Shown here in pieces: positions 29,501-36,958 of a stretch of DNA of 64,000 nt. The stretch is from positions 1,461,001 through 1,525,000 of the forward strand of contig WPIO01000047.1 in NCBI GenBank assembly GCA_009760855.2, read 5' to 3'. The notes beneath the pieces were generated by a model. That model searched no databases, was not told the origin of the DNA, and saw only the letters and a program-made list of their open reading frames with translations. This DNA comes from Cristatella mucedo. Lineage: Eukaryota; Bryozoa; Phylactolaemata; Cristatellidae. Numbering within the stretch: position 1 is the stretch's first letter; every line of letters begins with the position of its first letter. A program made the translations under genes and the position numbers.

Positions 29501-32400
29501 GTATGTGGTATGATTGCCGATCCTCGAGATTGGTGGAGCCGATGGCGCTGCAGCCGCTTGCTGCTATCAATAGCAATGGGCTCAGCTGCAGCACGGCAGC
29601 CTGCTGCTGCGTCGGCATGCACACATCGTGCACTGCATTCACTCACTCACCCAGCACTCATCGTGCACTCACTCACTCTGCACTCTCTGCCATGTAGACT
29701 TGGCTATTGGCAAGAACTCACACCTTGGGGGGTCAATATTGCGATGGCCACTACATTCCCTCGCTGGGAGTGGGAGCTGGGTTTCAGATAGGCTCTGCCG
29801 TCGTGTTTGCAATGGCGATCCACCACAGGTGAAGGCCGAGGTGAGCAGACGGTGAGACGTGCTGCGCTGGCCTGCAGATCATCGCAGCAGTCTCGGTCAT
29901 TGTATCGGTTCTCTGAACGGTGCTCAATTGTTGCTTCCAGTGGTGAGCTGTATATGTTCAAGCCGTCGCTGCGCCCTGCCGCCGACTGGACCGACGGCAA
30001 GCGCTTTCTGCCCTTTGCCACCCTGACAGGCGGCCACGCGGCCACCGTGCGCTGCTGTGCCTGGGATGCCGAGGTGAGTGCACCAGCGGAGGCGGTAAGC
30101 CGCAGTCGAGCAGCAGACCACTGCTGCCGCCACCGTGCTGGAGCAATTGCTGGCCGCGGGTGGCATTTCCAGGATTGGCATTGCCAGGAGTGTGCAGCAG
30201 CAGCGAGCGATGCTGGCTCTGACTCGTACGCATCCGGCCTTCTCATTCCTGTGCATTAGCATCGAGCGCCCGGCGCTGCTTCGCACCCCCCTCTAGCGCT
30301 CGCGACGTTACTTGAGCTGCGGCATGTGCCGCCGGCAGGGGTGGCTGTTGGCTCGCCAGCTTCGCCAGCACGAGCGTCAGGTAGCTGCGTCGGTCGCCTC
30401 CTCGAGCAGCTAGAGCTAGCATAGCAGGAGAGCATCGTTAATTGGAAGTGCTGCTGCTTTCCGAGAGTCTCATCTTCATCAGACTCGACGGCGGTTGGGA
30501 TTGCGAGCTAGACTGTGGCCTGCTAGGTTCGCGAGCAAGTCTGGGCAGTTCCCAAGGTCCTCGTGGGCTCGTTGGTTGTCCTGCGTGCCAGCCTTGTCAT
30601 CTGCCCGCGCGGTGCGCCGCTAGGAGTGGAGGAATAGGAACCCATGAGGATTTGGTTCGTAGTGCCTTAGAAGAAGTGCTTGCCTCGGGCATCTTGTTGG
30701 GGCATACCTCTCTTGAGCACTGTAGGAGTTTTCTCACTGCATTTTCTACTGTGCCCAGAAAGAGAGCTAGTTCCCTTGAGGGGATATATAAATATCGTAT
30801 TACTGTCATAAATAGCTTATGCCCATGAAAAGTAGTGGGAAATTTCAGCGGTGCATTTTTATGCGGTCCTGAGTGTCCACTGAGTGACCTCTAGTGGTAA
30901 GCCCAGCCTAGCTGGTGAGGCTGGCCTATTGTCGAGCAAGGATTCCAAAGCACGACCTGGGTCGTGGAACGTTCTCGAACCTTACCTTCAGTCTCGTTCA
31001 GATGTTGACCTTGTTATAAGCGCGGCTTTTGCTCAGCTTTGACAGCTCGATGCTCCTGGCTTCTTCACTCTCCTTCTGCTTTGCTGTTTGTCATATGTGA
31101 CGTTTCGATAAAGTTTTGGCAGTGTGGCTCTGAGTGGCTTCCTTAGCTGCTAGTTGTTGTCGGCGATAGGTACATTCTGTACGAGCTCACATTCTGTTGG
31201 CTCCTTGGCTCCTTTTTGTTTCCAATTTATTGCAGTAAAAACTCGCCGTTCCACAATGGTGTCGAAAACCGCAGCCCCATTAAGAATCGTACGCAGATTC
31301 TATTTGTGTGTGTGTCTTATCTCTTACCGAAGACACTGGTACAGCACGAATGTCGGCCGTTAACGCTCTTCAATATGCCAACTCTGCTGGCCCACACCGA
31401 AGCCCGTGAAACCCCTCCAATTGCTACTTTGGGCAGCACCAAGGGGAGCCGCCGTGTAGCTTTTGACCAGTGACCCATTCAAGTTCATAGTCTTGTGAAG
31501 TTCTAGCATTTCAATGTTCTATTTTAACTATGAGAGTGCTTGTTGCAGCAGCTACATGTGCAAATTAGAAAACCATCTTCCCCTTTGCTTGACACTCATC
31601 ATTGATGTACCGTCGTAGTACAACTAAATATATCCGACAAGCAACGCTATGTTGACGTGACATCGGTGACTTGACGGACTAACTAATTTACAAACCTTGC
31701 TTGTTATGCCTGTGAAAAATTACGAGTAATTGCAGTTTTGCATTACAATGTGGGCTTGAATGTTCACTGACCTAGTGGTAAGCCCAGCATAGTTTGTGAC
31801 CTACTGTCATGCAAGGGCTCCATGCTACGGCATGGGTCGTGAAGCACTTGAATCTTTCTGCAAGTTTTGACACTGAGATAAGTTTTGTGTATTCTTAAAT
31901 AACGAACGCAAATCTAATTTTATGAAATATATTCGTCAGTGTCGGGTAGCAAAGCATTATTGAGTTGAATTTACCGATCGGATGGATGCACCATCACGAA
32001 GGGCTCCGTGTAAATGTGACGTCGGTAACTGACAAGACTAGTTGAATGTGACGTCGGTAACTGATAGACTAGTTGATTAACAAACCTATCTTCTTATATG
32101 GGTTCATTGGGGTATATTGTTATTCTATCATTATCATGGCCTTCCTCCTGCCCGAGCCTGTCGCTTAGCTTGCCTTAGGGCACCGTTACTGCAGCCTTCT
32201 TTGGCAGAGCCTGTTCGGGGCTCAACAACTTTTGTGCTCTATTGAGTCGTGTTTCTGCACAGGTAGCACAGCTTTCTATTGGCAGACTGTGGCACACATG
32301 TGAGCGACTTGAATCTTTGTAGAGGCGAGTGCTGTGCACCGGAGGTGAGGATGGCAAGCTGGTCGTTTGGAGTGTCTCGTCGGCAGCTGCAGTGGACTAG
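2309..32400 (+). CDS. WDR89: WDR89-like WD40 repeat protein, 11 exons, 5' end unresolved
   Basis: Eleven exons with GT-AG boundaries join in a consistent phase (2309-2409, 2495-2579, 2682-2725, 4680-4791, 4911-4974, 9639-9770, 10700-10783, 17241-17285, 21635-21708, 29941-30073, 32323-32400). They encode 316 residues plus stop. The product follows WD-repeat protein 89 throughout: [20 protein letters not shown], a [17 protein letters not shown] blade, [19 protein letters not shown], and a final [13 protein letters not shown]...[12 protein letters not shown] blade. Human WDR89 has about 387 residues, so roughly 30-50 N-terminal residues are missing and the basic C-terminal tail is absent or very short. 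WD40 proteins fold as beta-propellers and serve as protein-binding scaffolds; the partners of WDR89 are not well established. The first exon must end in phase 2. Candidates are a short exon ending near 2037 or a start at ATG 2253, and neither matches the family convincingly. A possible poly(A) signal AATAAA lies at 33697. Confidence 0.85.
2495..2579 (+). CDS. WDR89: WDR89-like exon 2 (residues 34-62)
   Basis: The acceptor is TTTTCCTAG and the donor is GTCAG|GTTTGG. It encodes [16 protein letters not shown]... and [10 protein letters not shown], a classic WD-repeat GH dipeptide followed by the D-x-T-V-R turn. The intron before it is only 85 bp. Confidence 0.85.
2682..2725 (+). CDS. WDR89: WDR89-like exon 3 (residues 62-77)
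   Basis: This is a 44-nt microexon, with acceptor CACTTGCAG and donor TTTATG|GTATGC. It completes the repeat with [15 protein letters not shown], giving the WD dipeptide. Phase is kept on both sides. Confidence 0.85.
3360..4518 (+). mobile_element. LINE-A fragment with internal deletion, in WDR89-like intron 3
   Basis: The copy starts inside the reverse-transcriptase domain ([20 protein letters not shown]) and runs to the 3' hairpin and (ATT)n. A deletion joins the GSVLGP motif straight to the FDPSQPSS region, removing the YADD block; the join sits at a CTTTGCTTTGATCC stretch. The C-terminal part ([22 protein letters not shown]) is readable but broken. It is inactive, and on the same strand as the host gene. 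A pyrimidine-rich tract (about 3230-3325) lies just before it. Confidence 0.85.
4680..4791 (+). CDS. WDR89: WDR89-like exon 4 (residues 77-114)
   Basis: The acceptor is GCACTCTAG and the donor is TTCTG|GTATGC. It encodes ...[23 protein letters not shown](W), which matches the family's 'AGTE...DDALLVFWD' segment. It ends in phase 2 within the Trp codon. Confidence 0.88.
4911..4974 (+). CDS. WDR89: WDR89-like exon 5 (residues 114-135)
   Basis: The acceptor is TACTGCACAG and the donor is ACTGAG|GTATCG. It encodes [22 protein letters not shown], matching the WDR89 segment 'WDAR...LGxYxESHxDDVT'. Confidence 0.9.
4975..9638 (+). other. WDR89-like intron 5, mostly unique sequence
   Basis: This 4.7-kb intron has no recognisable transposon ORF. 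It holds a (GT)n microsatellite at about 8631-8669 and scattered short (ATA)n runs near 8030-8095. The short open frames on both strands show no domain I recognise. Confidence 0.5.
8631..8669. repeat. (GT)n microsatellite
   Basis: This is an alternating GT run with one C interruption, in WDR89-like intron 5. Confidence 0.95.
9639..9770 (+). CDS. WDR89: WDR89-like exon 6 (residues 136-179)
   Basis: The acceptor is TCAATCACAG and the donor is TCCATC|GTAGGT. It is phase 0 at both ends, 44 codons. It encodes a full blade segment: [24 protein letters not shown] and [15 protein letters not shown], the most family-diagnostic stretch of the gene. Confidence 0.92.
10700..10783 (+). CDS. WDR89: WDR89-like exon 7 (residues 180-207)
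   Basis: The acceptor is CGTTTTTAG and the donor is GAAGAG|GTGAGC. It encodes [19 protein letters not shown]..., matching the family's 'IGW...YCMTHDE' segment. Phase 0 at both ends. Confidence 0.88.
10860..11040 (+). mobile_element. tRNA-derived SINE (SINE-1), diverged copy
   Basis: The head carries a B-box-like GTGGGTTCAAATCCTG. The body (...TTTATTGC..., TGATAGCC...AGG..CTTCTG, AGGCTGTTAAATCAGCTAG) matches the copy at 13930-14100. The 5' head is poorly preserved and no TSD was resolved. It lies in WDR89-like intron 7. Confidence 0.7.
11130..12110 (-). mobile_element. Tc1-like DNA transposon remnant
   Basis: Read on the minus strand, broken frames show Tc1/mariner transposase signatures in order: a [13 protein letters not shown] stretch (about 11830), a degraded middle, and [18 protein letters not shown] (about 11400-11450). 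The last corresponds to the family's WP-x-SPDLNPIE motif. Frameshifts and stops are frequent, and no clear terminal inverted repeats were found. It sits in WDR89-like intron 7, in antisense orientation. Confidence 0.7.
12119..12320 (-). mobile_element. LINE-A 3' tail fragment
   Basis: The sequence is (ATT)n, then the 3' hairpin arms and the 3' UTR (reverse complement of ...GACCCTGTGCATGTCACC...). It ends before the ORF. It is a severely 5'-truncated insertion in WDR89-like intron 7. Confidence 0.85.
12361..13700. other. Intronic sequence without recognised features
   Basis: Only a short tRNA/SINE-like trace was seen: on the minus strand at about 13560-13600 there is a B-box GGTTCGAGTCC. No cloverleaf with a paired acceptor stem can be drawn, so no tRNA gene is called. 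Confidence 0.4.
13705..14915 (-). mobile_element. LINE-B copy, 3' half, interrupted by SINE-1
   Basis: On the minus strand the copy reads a reverse transcriptase of the L2/CR1 type. It has [18 protein letters not shown], a [19 protein letters not shown] block and [17 protein letters not shown], then the C-terminal region. Stops and frameshifts break it, for example after the GYHLLT equivalent of FYADD. At 13930-14100 a SINE interrupts it. LINE-A 3' UTR-like sequence abuts its 5' side at about 14950. It lies in WDR89-like intron 7. Confidence 0.85.
13930..14100 (+). mobile_element. tRNA-derived SINE (SINE-1), reference copy with TSD
   Basis: This 171-bp element has an A-box-like head (TGGCACACTAGG) and a good B box (GGTTCGATTCC). 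Its body contains CACTGCAAGCGGTGGTGAT and AGGCTGTTAAATCAGCTAGG, and it ends in a short ATTT-type tail. It is flanked by AAGCCGTG (13922-13929) and AGGCCGTG (14101-14108), a near-perfect 8-bp target duplication. The host LINE-B sequence resumes exactly after it, which fixes both ends. The head derives from a tRNA; the parent tRNA is not identified. RNA polymerase III transcription is expected for this class. Confidence 0.85.
14992..15575 (+). mobile_element. LINE-A reverse-transcriptase fragment, old
   Basis: The sequence follows the LINE-A ORF from just before the PQGS motif, past a decayed FYADD region, to HNIAKI and [18 protein letters not shown], with many stops. A run of C at about 15147 is a homopolymer slip site in the FDPSQP region. 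The match ends abruptly, and an inverted LINE-A piece follows. Confidence 0.8.
15590..15790 (-). mobile_element. LINE-A fragment, inverted next to the previous one
   Basis: On the minus strand it matches the LINE-A stretch that encodes the region from [10 protein letters not shown] through [14 protein letters not shown] to QKLERL. It lies head to head with the + strand fragment ending at about 15575 and covers the same ORF region. Confidence 0.7.
16570..17072 (+). mobile_element. LINE-A 3' end fragment
   Basis: It begins in the Y-L-S-D-(I/L)-L-P region of the ORF end, continues through [17 protein letters not shown] and the 3' UTR, and ends with the hairpin and (ATT)n. It looks like the displaced 3' continuation of the + fragment at 14992-15575, with about 1 kb (including the inverted piece) in between. 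Confidence 0.8.
17241..17285 (+). CDS. WDR89: WDR89-like exon 8 (residues 208-222)
   Basis: This is a 45-nt microexon, phase 0 at both ends. The acceptor is TTACTTTTAG and the donor is GCTCTG|GTGAGA. It encodes [15 protein letters not shown], which aligns with the WDR89 segment around 'DVRE'. A longer minus-strand frame overlaps it and is judged chance. Confidence 0.82.
17286..19600 (+). other. WDR89-like intron 8, left part
   Basis: No recognisable coding or repeat signal is seen except a TTAAAGGGCCAGCTG stretch at about 17491. It resembles the terminus of a TTAA-type MITE; a related reversed stretch occurs at about 45722-45733. No second terminus was established. Confidence 0.4.
19605..19955 (+). 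mobile_element. Two tandem LINE-A RT fragments
   Basis: The same ORF region ([19 protein letters not shown]...GSASIS...) appears twice in direct order: a heavily decayed unit at about 19605-19765, then a better one at about 19768-19955 starting [16 protein letters not shown]. The two differ in age, so this is two insertions or an old tandem duplication. Located in WDR89-like intron 8. Confidence 0.7.
20000..21600. other. Intronic sequence, no recognised feature
   Basis: A homopolymer C run lies at about 20178-20191. An open frame on the minus strand (20453-20803) has no recognisable motif. The base composition around 20.0-21.2 kb is somewhat more GC-rich than its surroundings, possibly an unrecognised repeat. 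Confidence 0.35.
21635..21708 (+). CDS. WDR89: WDR89-like exon 9 (residues 223-247)
   Basis: The acceptor is CTTTTGCAG and the donor is ATACAG|GTGGGA. It starts in phase 0 and ends in phase 2. It encodes [12 protein letters not shown] and [12 protein letters not shown], aligning with the family's 'DYLIG...LHVIGGT' segment. Confidence 0.85.
22600..24652 (-). mobile_element. Tigger/pogo-like DNA transposon, complete but dead
   Basis: The ends are related inverted repeats: CAATAG...CACTTAAGTACGCA on the left, and CAGTAG...GTTTAAGTACGCA when the right end is reverse-complemented. The right flank is TA, the target of the Tc1/mariner/pogo group; the left flank is TG (mutated). The transposase is on the minus strand from ATG at 24358-24360. 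It has a CENP-B-type helix-turn-helix ([19 protein letters not shown]), a broken middle, then DDE hallmarks: [10 protein letters not shown] (about 23815-23845), an MDNF-like second Asp (about 23500) and GIIAALK (about 23390), where the preceding Asp appears to be His. Stops and frameshifts are many. Located in WDR89-like intron 9, antisense to the host gene. Confidence 0.85.
24653..26100. other. Intronic sequence, no recognised feature
   Basis: This is AT-rich intronic DNA of the WDR89-like gene. No ORF with motifs, no repeat longer than short (AAT)n runs near 26035, and no RNA gene were seen. Confidence 0.4.
26115..27560 (-). mobile_element. LINE-A copy with endonuclease half, internally deleted
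   Basis: On the minus strand the 5' part survives: a TKTWL endonuclease motif (about 27520), [28 protein letters not shown] (decayed SDH) and [10 protein letters not shown]. The linker [16 protein letters not shown] (about 26760) follows, then the segment near SAFKQ (about 26340-26420). The reverse transcriptase is missing, and the match resumes at the 3' hairpin tail (26115-26215). A long (GA)n occupies part of the linker. This is the only LINE-A in the window that keeps the N-terminal endonuclease region. Located in WDR89-like intron 9. Confidence 0.75.
26430..26515. repeat. (GA)n microsatellite, about 43 units
   Basis: An uninterrupted AG/GA dinucleotide run, inside the linker of a dead LINE-A copy. 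Confidence 0.97.
27561..28545. other. Intronic sequence, no recognised feature
   Basis: No motif-bearing ORF or recognised repeat. Part of WDR89-like intron 9. Confidence 0.4.
28549..29035 (-). mobile_element. LINE-A 3' end, old copy
   Basis: An (ATT)n and hairpin tail (28549-28640) are followed by a decayed reverse-complement of the ORF end: WNSLP, AYLS and LLADLHWLP equivalents. It lies in WDR89-like intron 9. Confidence 0.75.
29060..29175. repeat. Pyrimidine-rich (CTCT-type) tract
   Basis: Low-complexity CT-rich sequence, about 115 bp. Two chance frames across it read as Ser/Leu-rich peptides and are not genes. Confidence 0.9.
29941..30073 (+). CDS. WDR89: WDR89-like exon 10 (residues 247-291)
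   Basis: The acceptor is TTGCTTCCAG and the donor is GCCGAG|GTGAGT. It encodes [39 protein letters not shown] is identical to the human family member. Codon use is strikingly GC-rich at third positions compared with exons 1-9. Confidence 0.93.
32323..32400 (+). CDS. WDR89: WDR89-like exon 11, final (residues 292-316)
   Basis: The acceptor is ATCTTTGTAG. It encodes [18 protein letters not shown] and SSAAAVD, then TAG at 32398-32400. This closes the last blade (TGGEDxxLxxW). Vertebrate WDR89 continues with about 35 mostly basic residues; here the frame stops at once, unless a further splice not seen here replaces the end. Confidence 0.87.
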   Translation, partial: RRVLCTGGEDGKLVVWSVSSAAAVD

Positions 32401-33702
32401 TAACTCTCGCCGGTCGCCTTTTGCTGCGTCGGTCGTCGTGGCGTCAGGCCGTGAGGCCAGCTGCACCCAGTGTGGCTACCGAAGCCACCACCACTCGGCT
32501 TCGGTAGCACGGGGAGCGTTCGTTCCCTGCCTGCCCCGCCTTGACCTCTACTGCTCTGACCTTGACGTTCTGACCGATACTGCCCTGCCGGCCGAGCAGG
32601 TAGTGTCCAGCTCCCCGCGACGACGACTGCACCGACTCAAAAGTGCAGGCACCGGTGCCAGTGGCCAGCGTGGCTGGATGCTGTGCTCCCAGGCGACACG
32701 CAGATGCTCACTGATGATGCGGGTGATGCCTCTGGTGTCGGCCTCTGCTACCACCCCACACAGCCGTGCGGATGCCTCACCGCATGGCCATGTGCCCATA
32801 CCGTACCGTGGTGCCTTCGCGCTTGGCGTTCGAAAAAAGGCCCCACACGCCCGGCTGCTGACTCGTGCGATGGCTGCGAAGCTGTGTGACGAGACGCCCC
32901 TGCCCCGCCGCACCAGGTCGCTCACGGATATGGAGCGATGGGACTGAGCCCGATCCTGTGGTCGTGTGCTGCCTCATCGAGCATTCGAGCAGATCCCACG
33001 TGGGAGCTCGTGCACATGCGTCACTGGCAAGAACTGACGCAGCCACGGCTGCTGCTGTAACTGAACACCGACAGGAAAATAGAGCTTGTGTGGCTCACGT
33101 GCGTTCTGCACGTTGCCGGGCAACTGCTGTGAGAGCTTCGCTCGGGTTGAAGTGAGTCGGTGCACTGTTCCCTGGCCCCCTCAGGAGGGGCACTGCCGAA
33201 CTCTGATGGCCACCAGTCGTAGTTACCATCATACCTACTTTCGTAATGCGTCGAACCGAGCGATAATGAAGTCTTACTTTAGGCGGTCCATTGTTCCACC
33301 CTGTGGTTAGCAGTACGTAATAGTCTTTTCGTGCCCTATAGTTGGCATCGTGTAGCTCTGCTGTGCTGTGCTCCACTCCATCCCCCCCACAGATGTTAGC
33401 GTTTGAAACGGGCAGAGAGCACTGCTGAGCAGCTCGGGTATGTAACGTGGCGTCGAATCCAGCGTATTGCAGTTAACAAGTCATTTTCGTGCAGCCGAAA
33501 TGTCTATTTTGCCGAGTTAATGCGATTTGAAACCCGGTTGAGTCAATTTAAACTACGATGGCAACAAAACCAGCCACGGTCTTGGCAGAATGGCTGTTCT
33601 TAAGCGGGAGTAATCTAAAGTTCATTGGCAGTATCGAGTTGAACTTCGATGTGGCCCGTCCTTGGTTAGGATGACGGGTGAGCTGTACAAAGATGGAATA
33701 AA
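32401..33702 (+). other. Probable 3' UTR / GC-rich flank of WDR89-like gene
   Basis: The sequence is GC-rich to about 33.2 kb. Overlapping frames on both strands are composition artefacts. It holds a strong inverted repeat (GCTACCGAAGCC at 32475-32486 and GGCTTCGGTAGC at 32497-32508). The first canonical AATAAA downstream of the stop is at 33697-33702. UTR status is inferred from position only. Confidence 0.4.
33697..33702 (+). promoter_or_regulatory. Candidate poly(A) signal AATAAA
   Basis: This is the first AATAAA after the WDR89-like stop codon, 1.3 kb downstream. No other support. Confidence 0.25.
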
Positions 33703-34870
33703 GACGTAGCAACACACGATTTTCGGTTAGCCTCGCTTGATTGTCAGCATCAGTTTCCATCAGCACAAAAGTAAGAATTCGTTAGTCTAATTGTTCGTGG
33801 CCACATTCGTTAGTAGTGGCTTCGAGTTTCCGCTTCTCCATCATCCAAGGTGTGCAGAAGTAATTTAAGTCGGCAATCGTTACCCATAAAAAACTCGGAA
33901 TTTTTTTGGCTATTTACGTCTTTCCATTTCATTAAAGATGTGGAAAATTGTTCGCTTGCTTAGCAGCTCTTGGAGCAGATCGAAAATAATGAACTGCCAA
34001 AAAAGTTTCAGTTAATATATAACCAATAGTCAGCGGTTTGCTGATGCCTTGAAGCTAATGGGCAGCAAAACTGAATACATTTCTCCATCAAATTCGGCGA
34101 GCATAAAGCCCAACTGTTTGTCTTAATCAGTCGACGCTCAACCAAATCGGCGTGGAGAGTACTTACTCAATAATTAAAGGCTTGCACTGACTCTACAAAC
34201 TTCCAACAACTGCTACCTCCGGTATTTTTGGTTATATAAGTTTTAGATATCACTAGCTGATATGTAATTGCGCTTTCAACCTGGAGCGTGGGCCATGAGC
34301 TGACGAAAATGTAAAATGGTAAAATATCGTAAAACCGTAAACTAACAAGTAAAAAGATAATCTTAAAATGCATCTATTGTATGGAGGTATCTGCATTCAC
34401 TGTCTAGGCACAAACAATAGTCGATTGATAATAAGCAGGGCTTTAGAAAGTAGTTGGATAGTTCGCATATAAACTAGCAAAACAAAATAGTATGCGTGGC
34501 TATTTGAGTGGGTCGTAAAAACTTTTAACAGGCCACAGTATAAACCGCCCAGTATACACACAGTATAAACCGCCATATACCTGAGGTGTGAAGTAAGCTA
34601 GTCCAAGCTATACTCCTCAGGCCAGAAATTGCCCCGTCTGAAAGTTAACTCAGAGCAGGAAATTTTCTAACTAGCTGAGTCTTTTAGTAATCAGCGATCG
34701 TTCAGTGACAAGTATCCCAACAGATTTCGTTGGCGCAGAACAGACTGGCGTCGCGGTCGAGATTCACTTTTTTTTGCCGTCTGTAATGTGTTGCAGTTCG
34801 CCCGCGCGAAATGAGGTCGAGTTTGAAATCGTATTTCGCTGCAGCGAGTTGCTCAAACAATTGCCGACTC
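33703..34870. other. AT-rich spacer, no recognised feature
   Basis: Nothing recognised. A short repeat (ACAGTATAAACCGCC-like, twice at about 34537-34575) lies near the right end. Confidence 0.4.
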
Positions 34871-34883
34871 GCCGCCAAACATA

Positions 34884-35175
34884 ATGGTAGGACGGAGACA
34901 CTGGTCGCTTCTTCTCCTCCCCTTGATTAATCAAGTTTTATGTTCGCTGCACAGAATCACAAATACCCTGGTCAGCTCTCCGCTGAGATTTTTCGTGAGA
35001 GCAGAACCTCGAGGGCTATCGGCTCGCTTTCAGAGACGCTTCTTCGCAGCAGAAGTAGTAGGAAGTGAAGGCAAGTCAGAAGAGAAGCAGCCGAAGCGAG
35101 CCGAGCCGGGTGAAAAAAGGCAAAAAACAGCGCCAGTAGTGGCGTCATTAAAGACAGCGCCTGCGCCAAGAAAAT
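34884..35175 (+). CDS. Candidate first exon of an unknown gene (speculative)
   Basis: An open frame starts at ATG 34884 in a locally GC/CpG-richer stretch (about 34740-35160), unlike the AT-rich flanks. It reads a hydrophobic then Arg-rich N-terminus (LLLLPLINQVL, ARFQRRFF) and a Lys/Glu-rich segment (EGKSEEKQPKRAEPGEKRQK). That pattern resembles a mitochondrial presequence followed by a charged linker. A LINE-A tail interrupts it at 35180, and no partner exon was found. It could equally be chance. Confidence 0.22.
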
Positions 35176-35179
35176 GTTT

Positions 35180-35275
35180 AATAATAATAGTAATAATGTA
35201 CTTGATATAAAGCGCCCTCGGAGAACTTAATCTCTTTCTAGGCGCTTTACATTTGCGGCAAAGGGAGGAAATTCC
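35180..35275 (-). mobile_element. LINE-A 3' tail fragment
   Basis: (ATT)n plus the conserved 3' hairpin and TTTGC(A/C)GC box only; about 95 bp. Confidence 0.85.
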
Positions 35276-36508
35276 CCACTTTAGATCCTAACAAGCAAAA
35301 GGAACGACCGCCTAGTCTACAATTTTTTAAGTGGGACAGCCAGGATATGTGAATCATATGATCTTAAAACACGAGCTGGTACAAATTCAAATTAATAGCT
35401 CGGAATTTTGGCTCCGCTTTTCAATAGATAGCCCGTCAAGTTATATAAGAACAAGGGGCGTGACATGGCACGATCATCTTGTAGACCAGCTCGCCCCTTC
35501 CCGCTCTCTCGTTCATGGCAAATTTAAATTAGGGCTATTATTCATCAGCGTGAGATAGTTCTGGACAAAGCAATCGTATCAATGATCGACACTGAGAACA
35601 TAACAGCAGATAGTCAGAGGCCGTCCTCACTTAGCTGCTCCTTAGACAAGCCTATACTCCTCGCACTTCCTCCTGCTAGCCTATACTCTATGCCTGCTGC
35701 TGTCAAAAGCGTGAACTTACCGTCATCTTTAACAGTGCCAGGAGCGGCTGCGTTACAGGCTAGGGTGCTTGCACTAAGAGAGTGTAGAAGCGAGTCACAG
35801 TGCCTCGGTCCTACTGAGCACAAGGATCGATCGTCGACGGTCTTCAATTTGAAATGCTGGACACTTACAACTCGAATTAAGCCGACAAACACAAGATTAA
35901 GCGAAAGACAAATTTGAAAAATGAATGATAAAACCAACCTACTAGCTATGGGCAAACCAAGTGCGATTCAGAAATTAGAAAGGCTAGCGCTTAAAATTGG
36001 CTCTACCCGCATATCTCCTGCTGAATCTGCACGAACTCTAGGTGTCATGTTCCGGTGACCTCTCGTTAGAGGACCACATCAGCTCCACAATCAAGTCTGC
36101 CTACTTTTAGCTACATAACATTGCTAAAATTCGGGCTTGTTTAGATAAGGATACCACGTCTAAGCTGGTCCATGCATTTGTGGTGTCCCGTCTTGACTTC
36201 TGTCACTCACTTCTTGCTGGTCTACCGCCCTGTGCACTCAGGTGCTTACAGCTGGTGCAAAACTCTGCAGCCAGGCTTTTCTGTCGTGAGCGTCGCAGTT
36301 GCCACATCACACCACTTCTCGCAGACCTGCACTGGCTAAAAGTCAAGCAACATATCGACCAAGGTTTTGTCGCTCACTTTTAGGTACCTTTATTCTTTGG
36401 CTCCAGCCTACCTATCAGATCTACTTCCCCAACAGGCTAAGCATCGTACCAACCACTTTTCGGAATCTAACTGTTTACCAACATCTCGTACACACCTCAA
36501 ATCCTTTG

Positions 36509-36958
36509 TGTAATGATAAGACGCAGCACAACGAACAGACCACGTTTATTGGTGTGGTCTGAGTATATGCAGGCCGGTACCGCTCCTTTCGTAAACAGCT
36601 ATCAGGAGCATCACCGGTGGTGCAAAGCTGTGGTCCGCCTGTGGTGTGGTTTGGACAGGCTGGTAACCACAGTCAGATGGTGGATTCACCATCGGGGTCG
36701 GCAAAAACACAGCCGTGGGCGAGGAGGGGATTCAGTGGGGAGAGAGGGGCGAGTGAAGTCGTGCTCCCTCTGCTCTGTAGTAGAATAAACTGTGGTGTTT
36801 GTTCTGTGCGGGCGTTCTTCGTGCAAGGCGTTCTTCGTGCAAGGCGCATCGAAGCACAATTGGCAACCATCTTATGTCGGCTCCAGGACCGTACCGTGAG
36901 CGAGGCCTCTCCTGGTTGGTCACGTCGTTGTGGCTCCGCCCGATAGCTCTGTTATCCA
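36509..36958 (-). repeat. Gypsy 3' LTR, 450 bp
   Basis: It shares both ends with the 140-bp LTR at 41300-41439 (TGTAATGATAAGACGCAGCA... and ...CCGCCCGATAGCTCTGTTATC on the + strand). It holds about 310 bp more in the middle, including a short tandem GGCGTTCTTCGTGCAA pair at about 36822-36846. Confidence 0.9.

Noticed and set aside
29704-30286. Several overlapping frames of 90-180 codons on both strands
   Set aside because: GC-rich composition artefacts around exon 10, low complexity, no conserved motif.
32279-32947. 222-codon + frame, with overlapping minus frames
   Set aside because: It runs across the final WDR89-like exon in a different frame. The GC-rich sequence gives long frames on both strands by chance; no motif.
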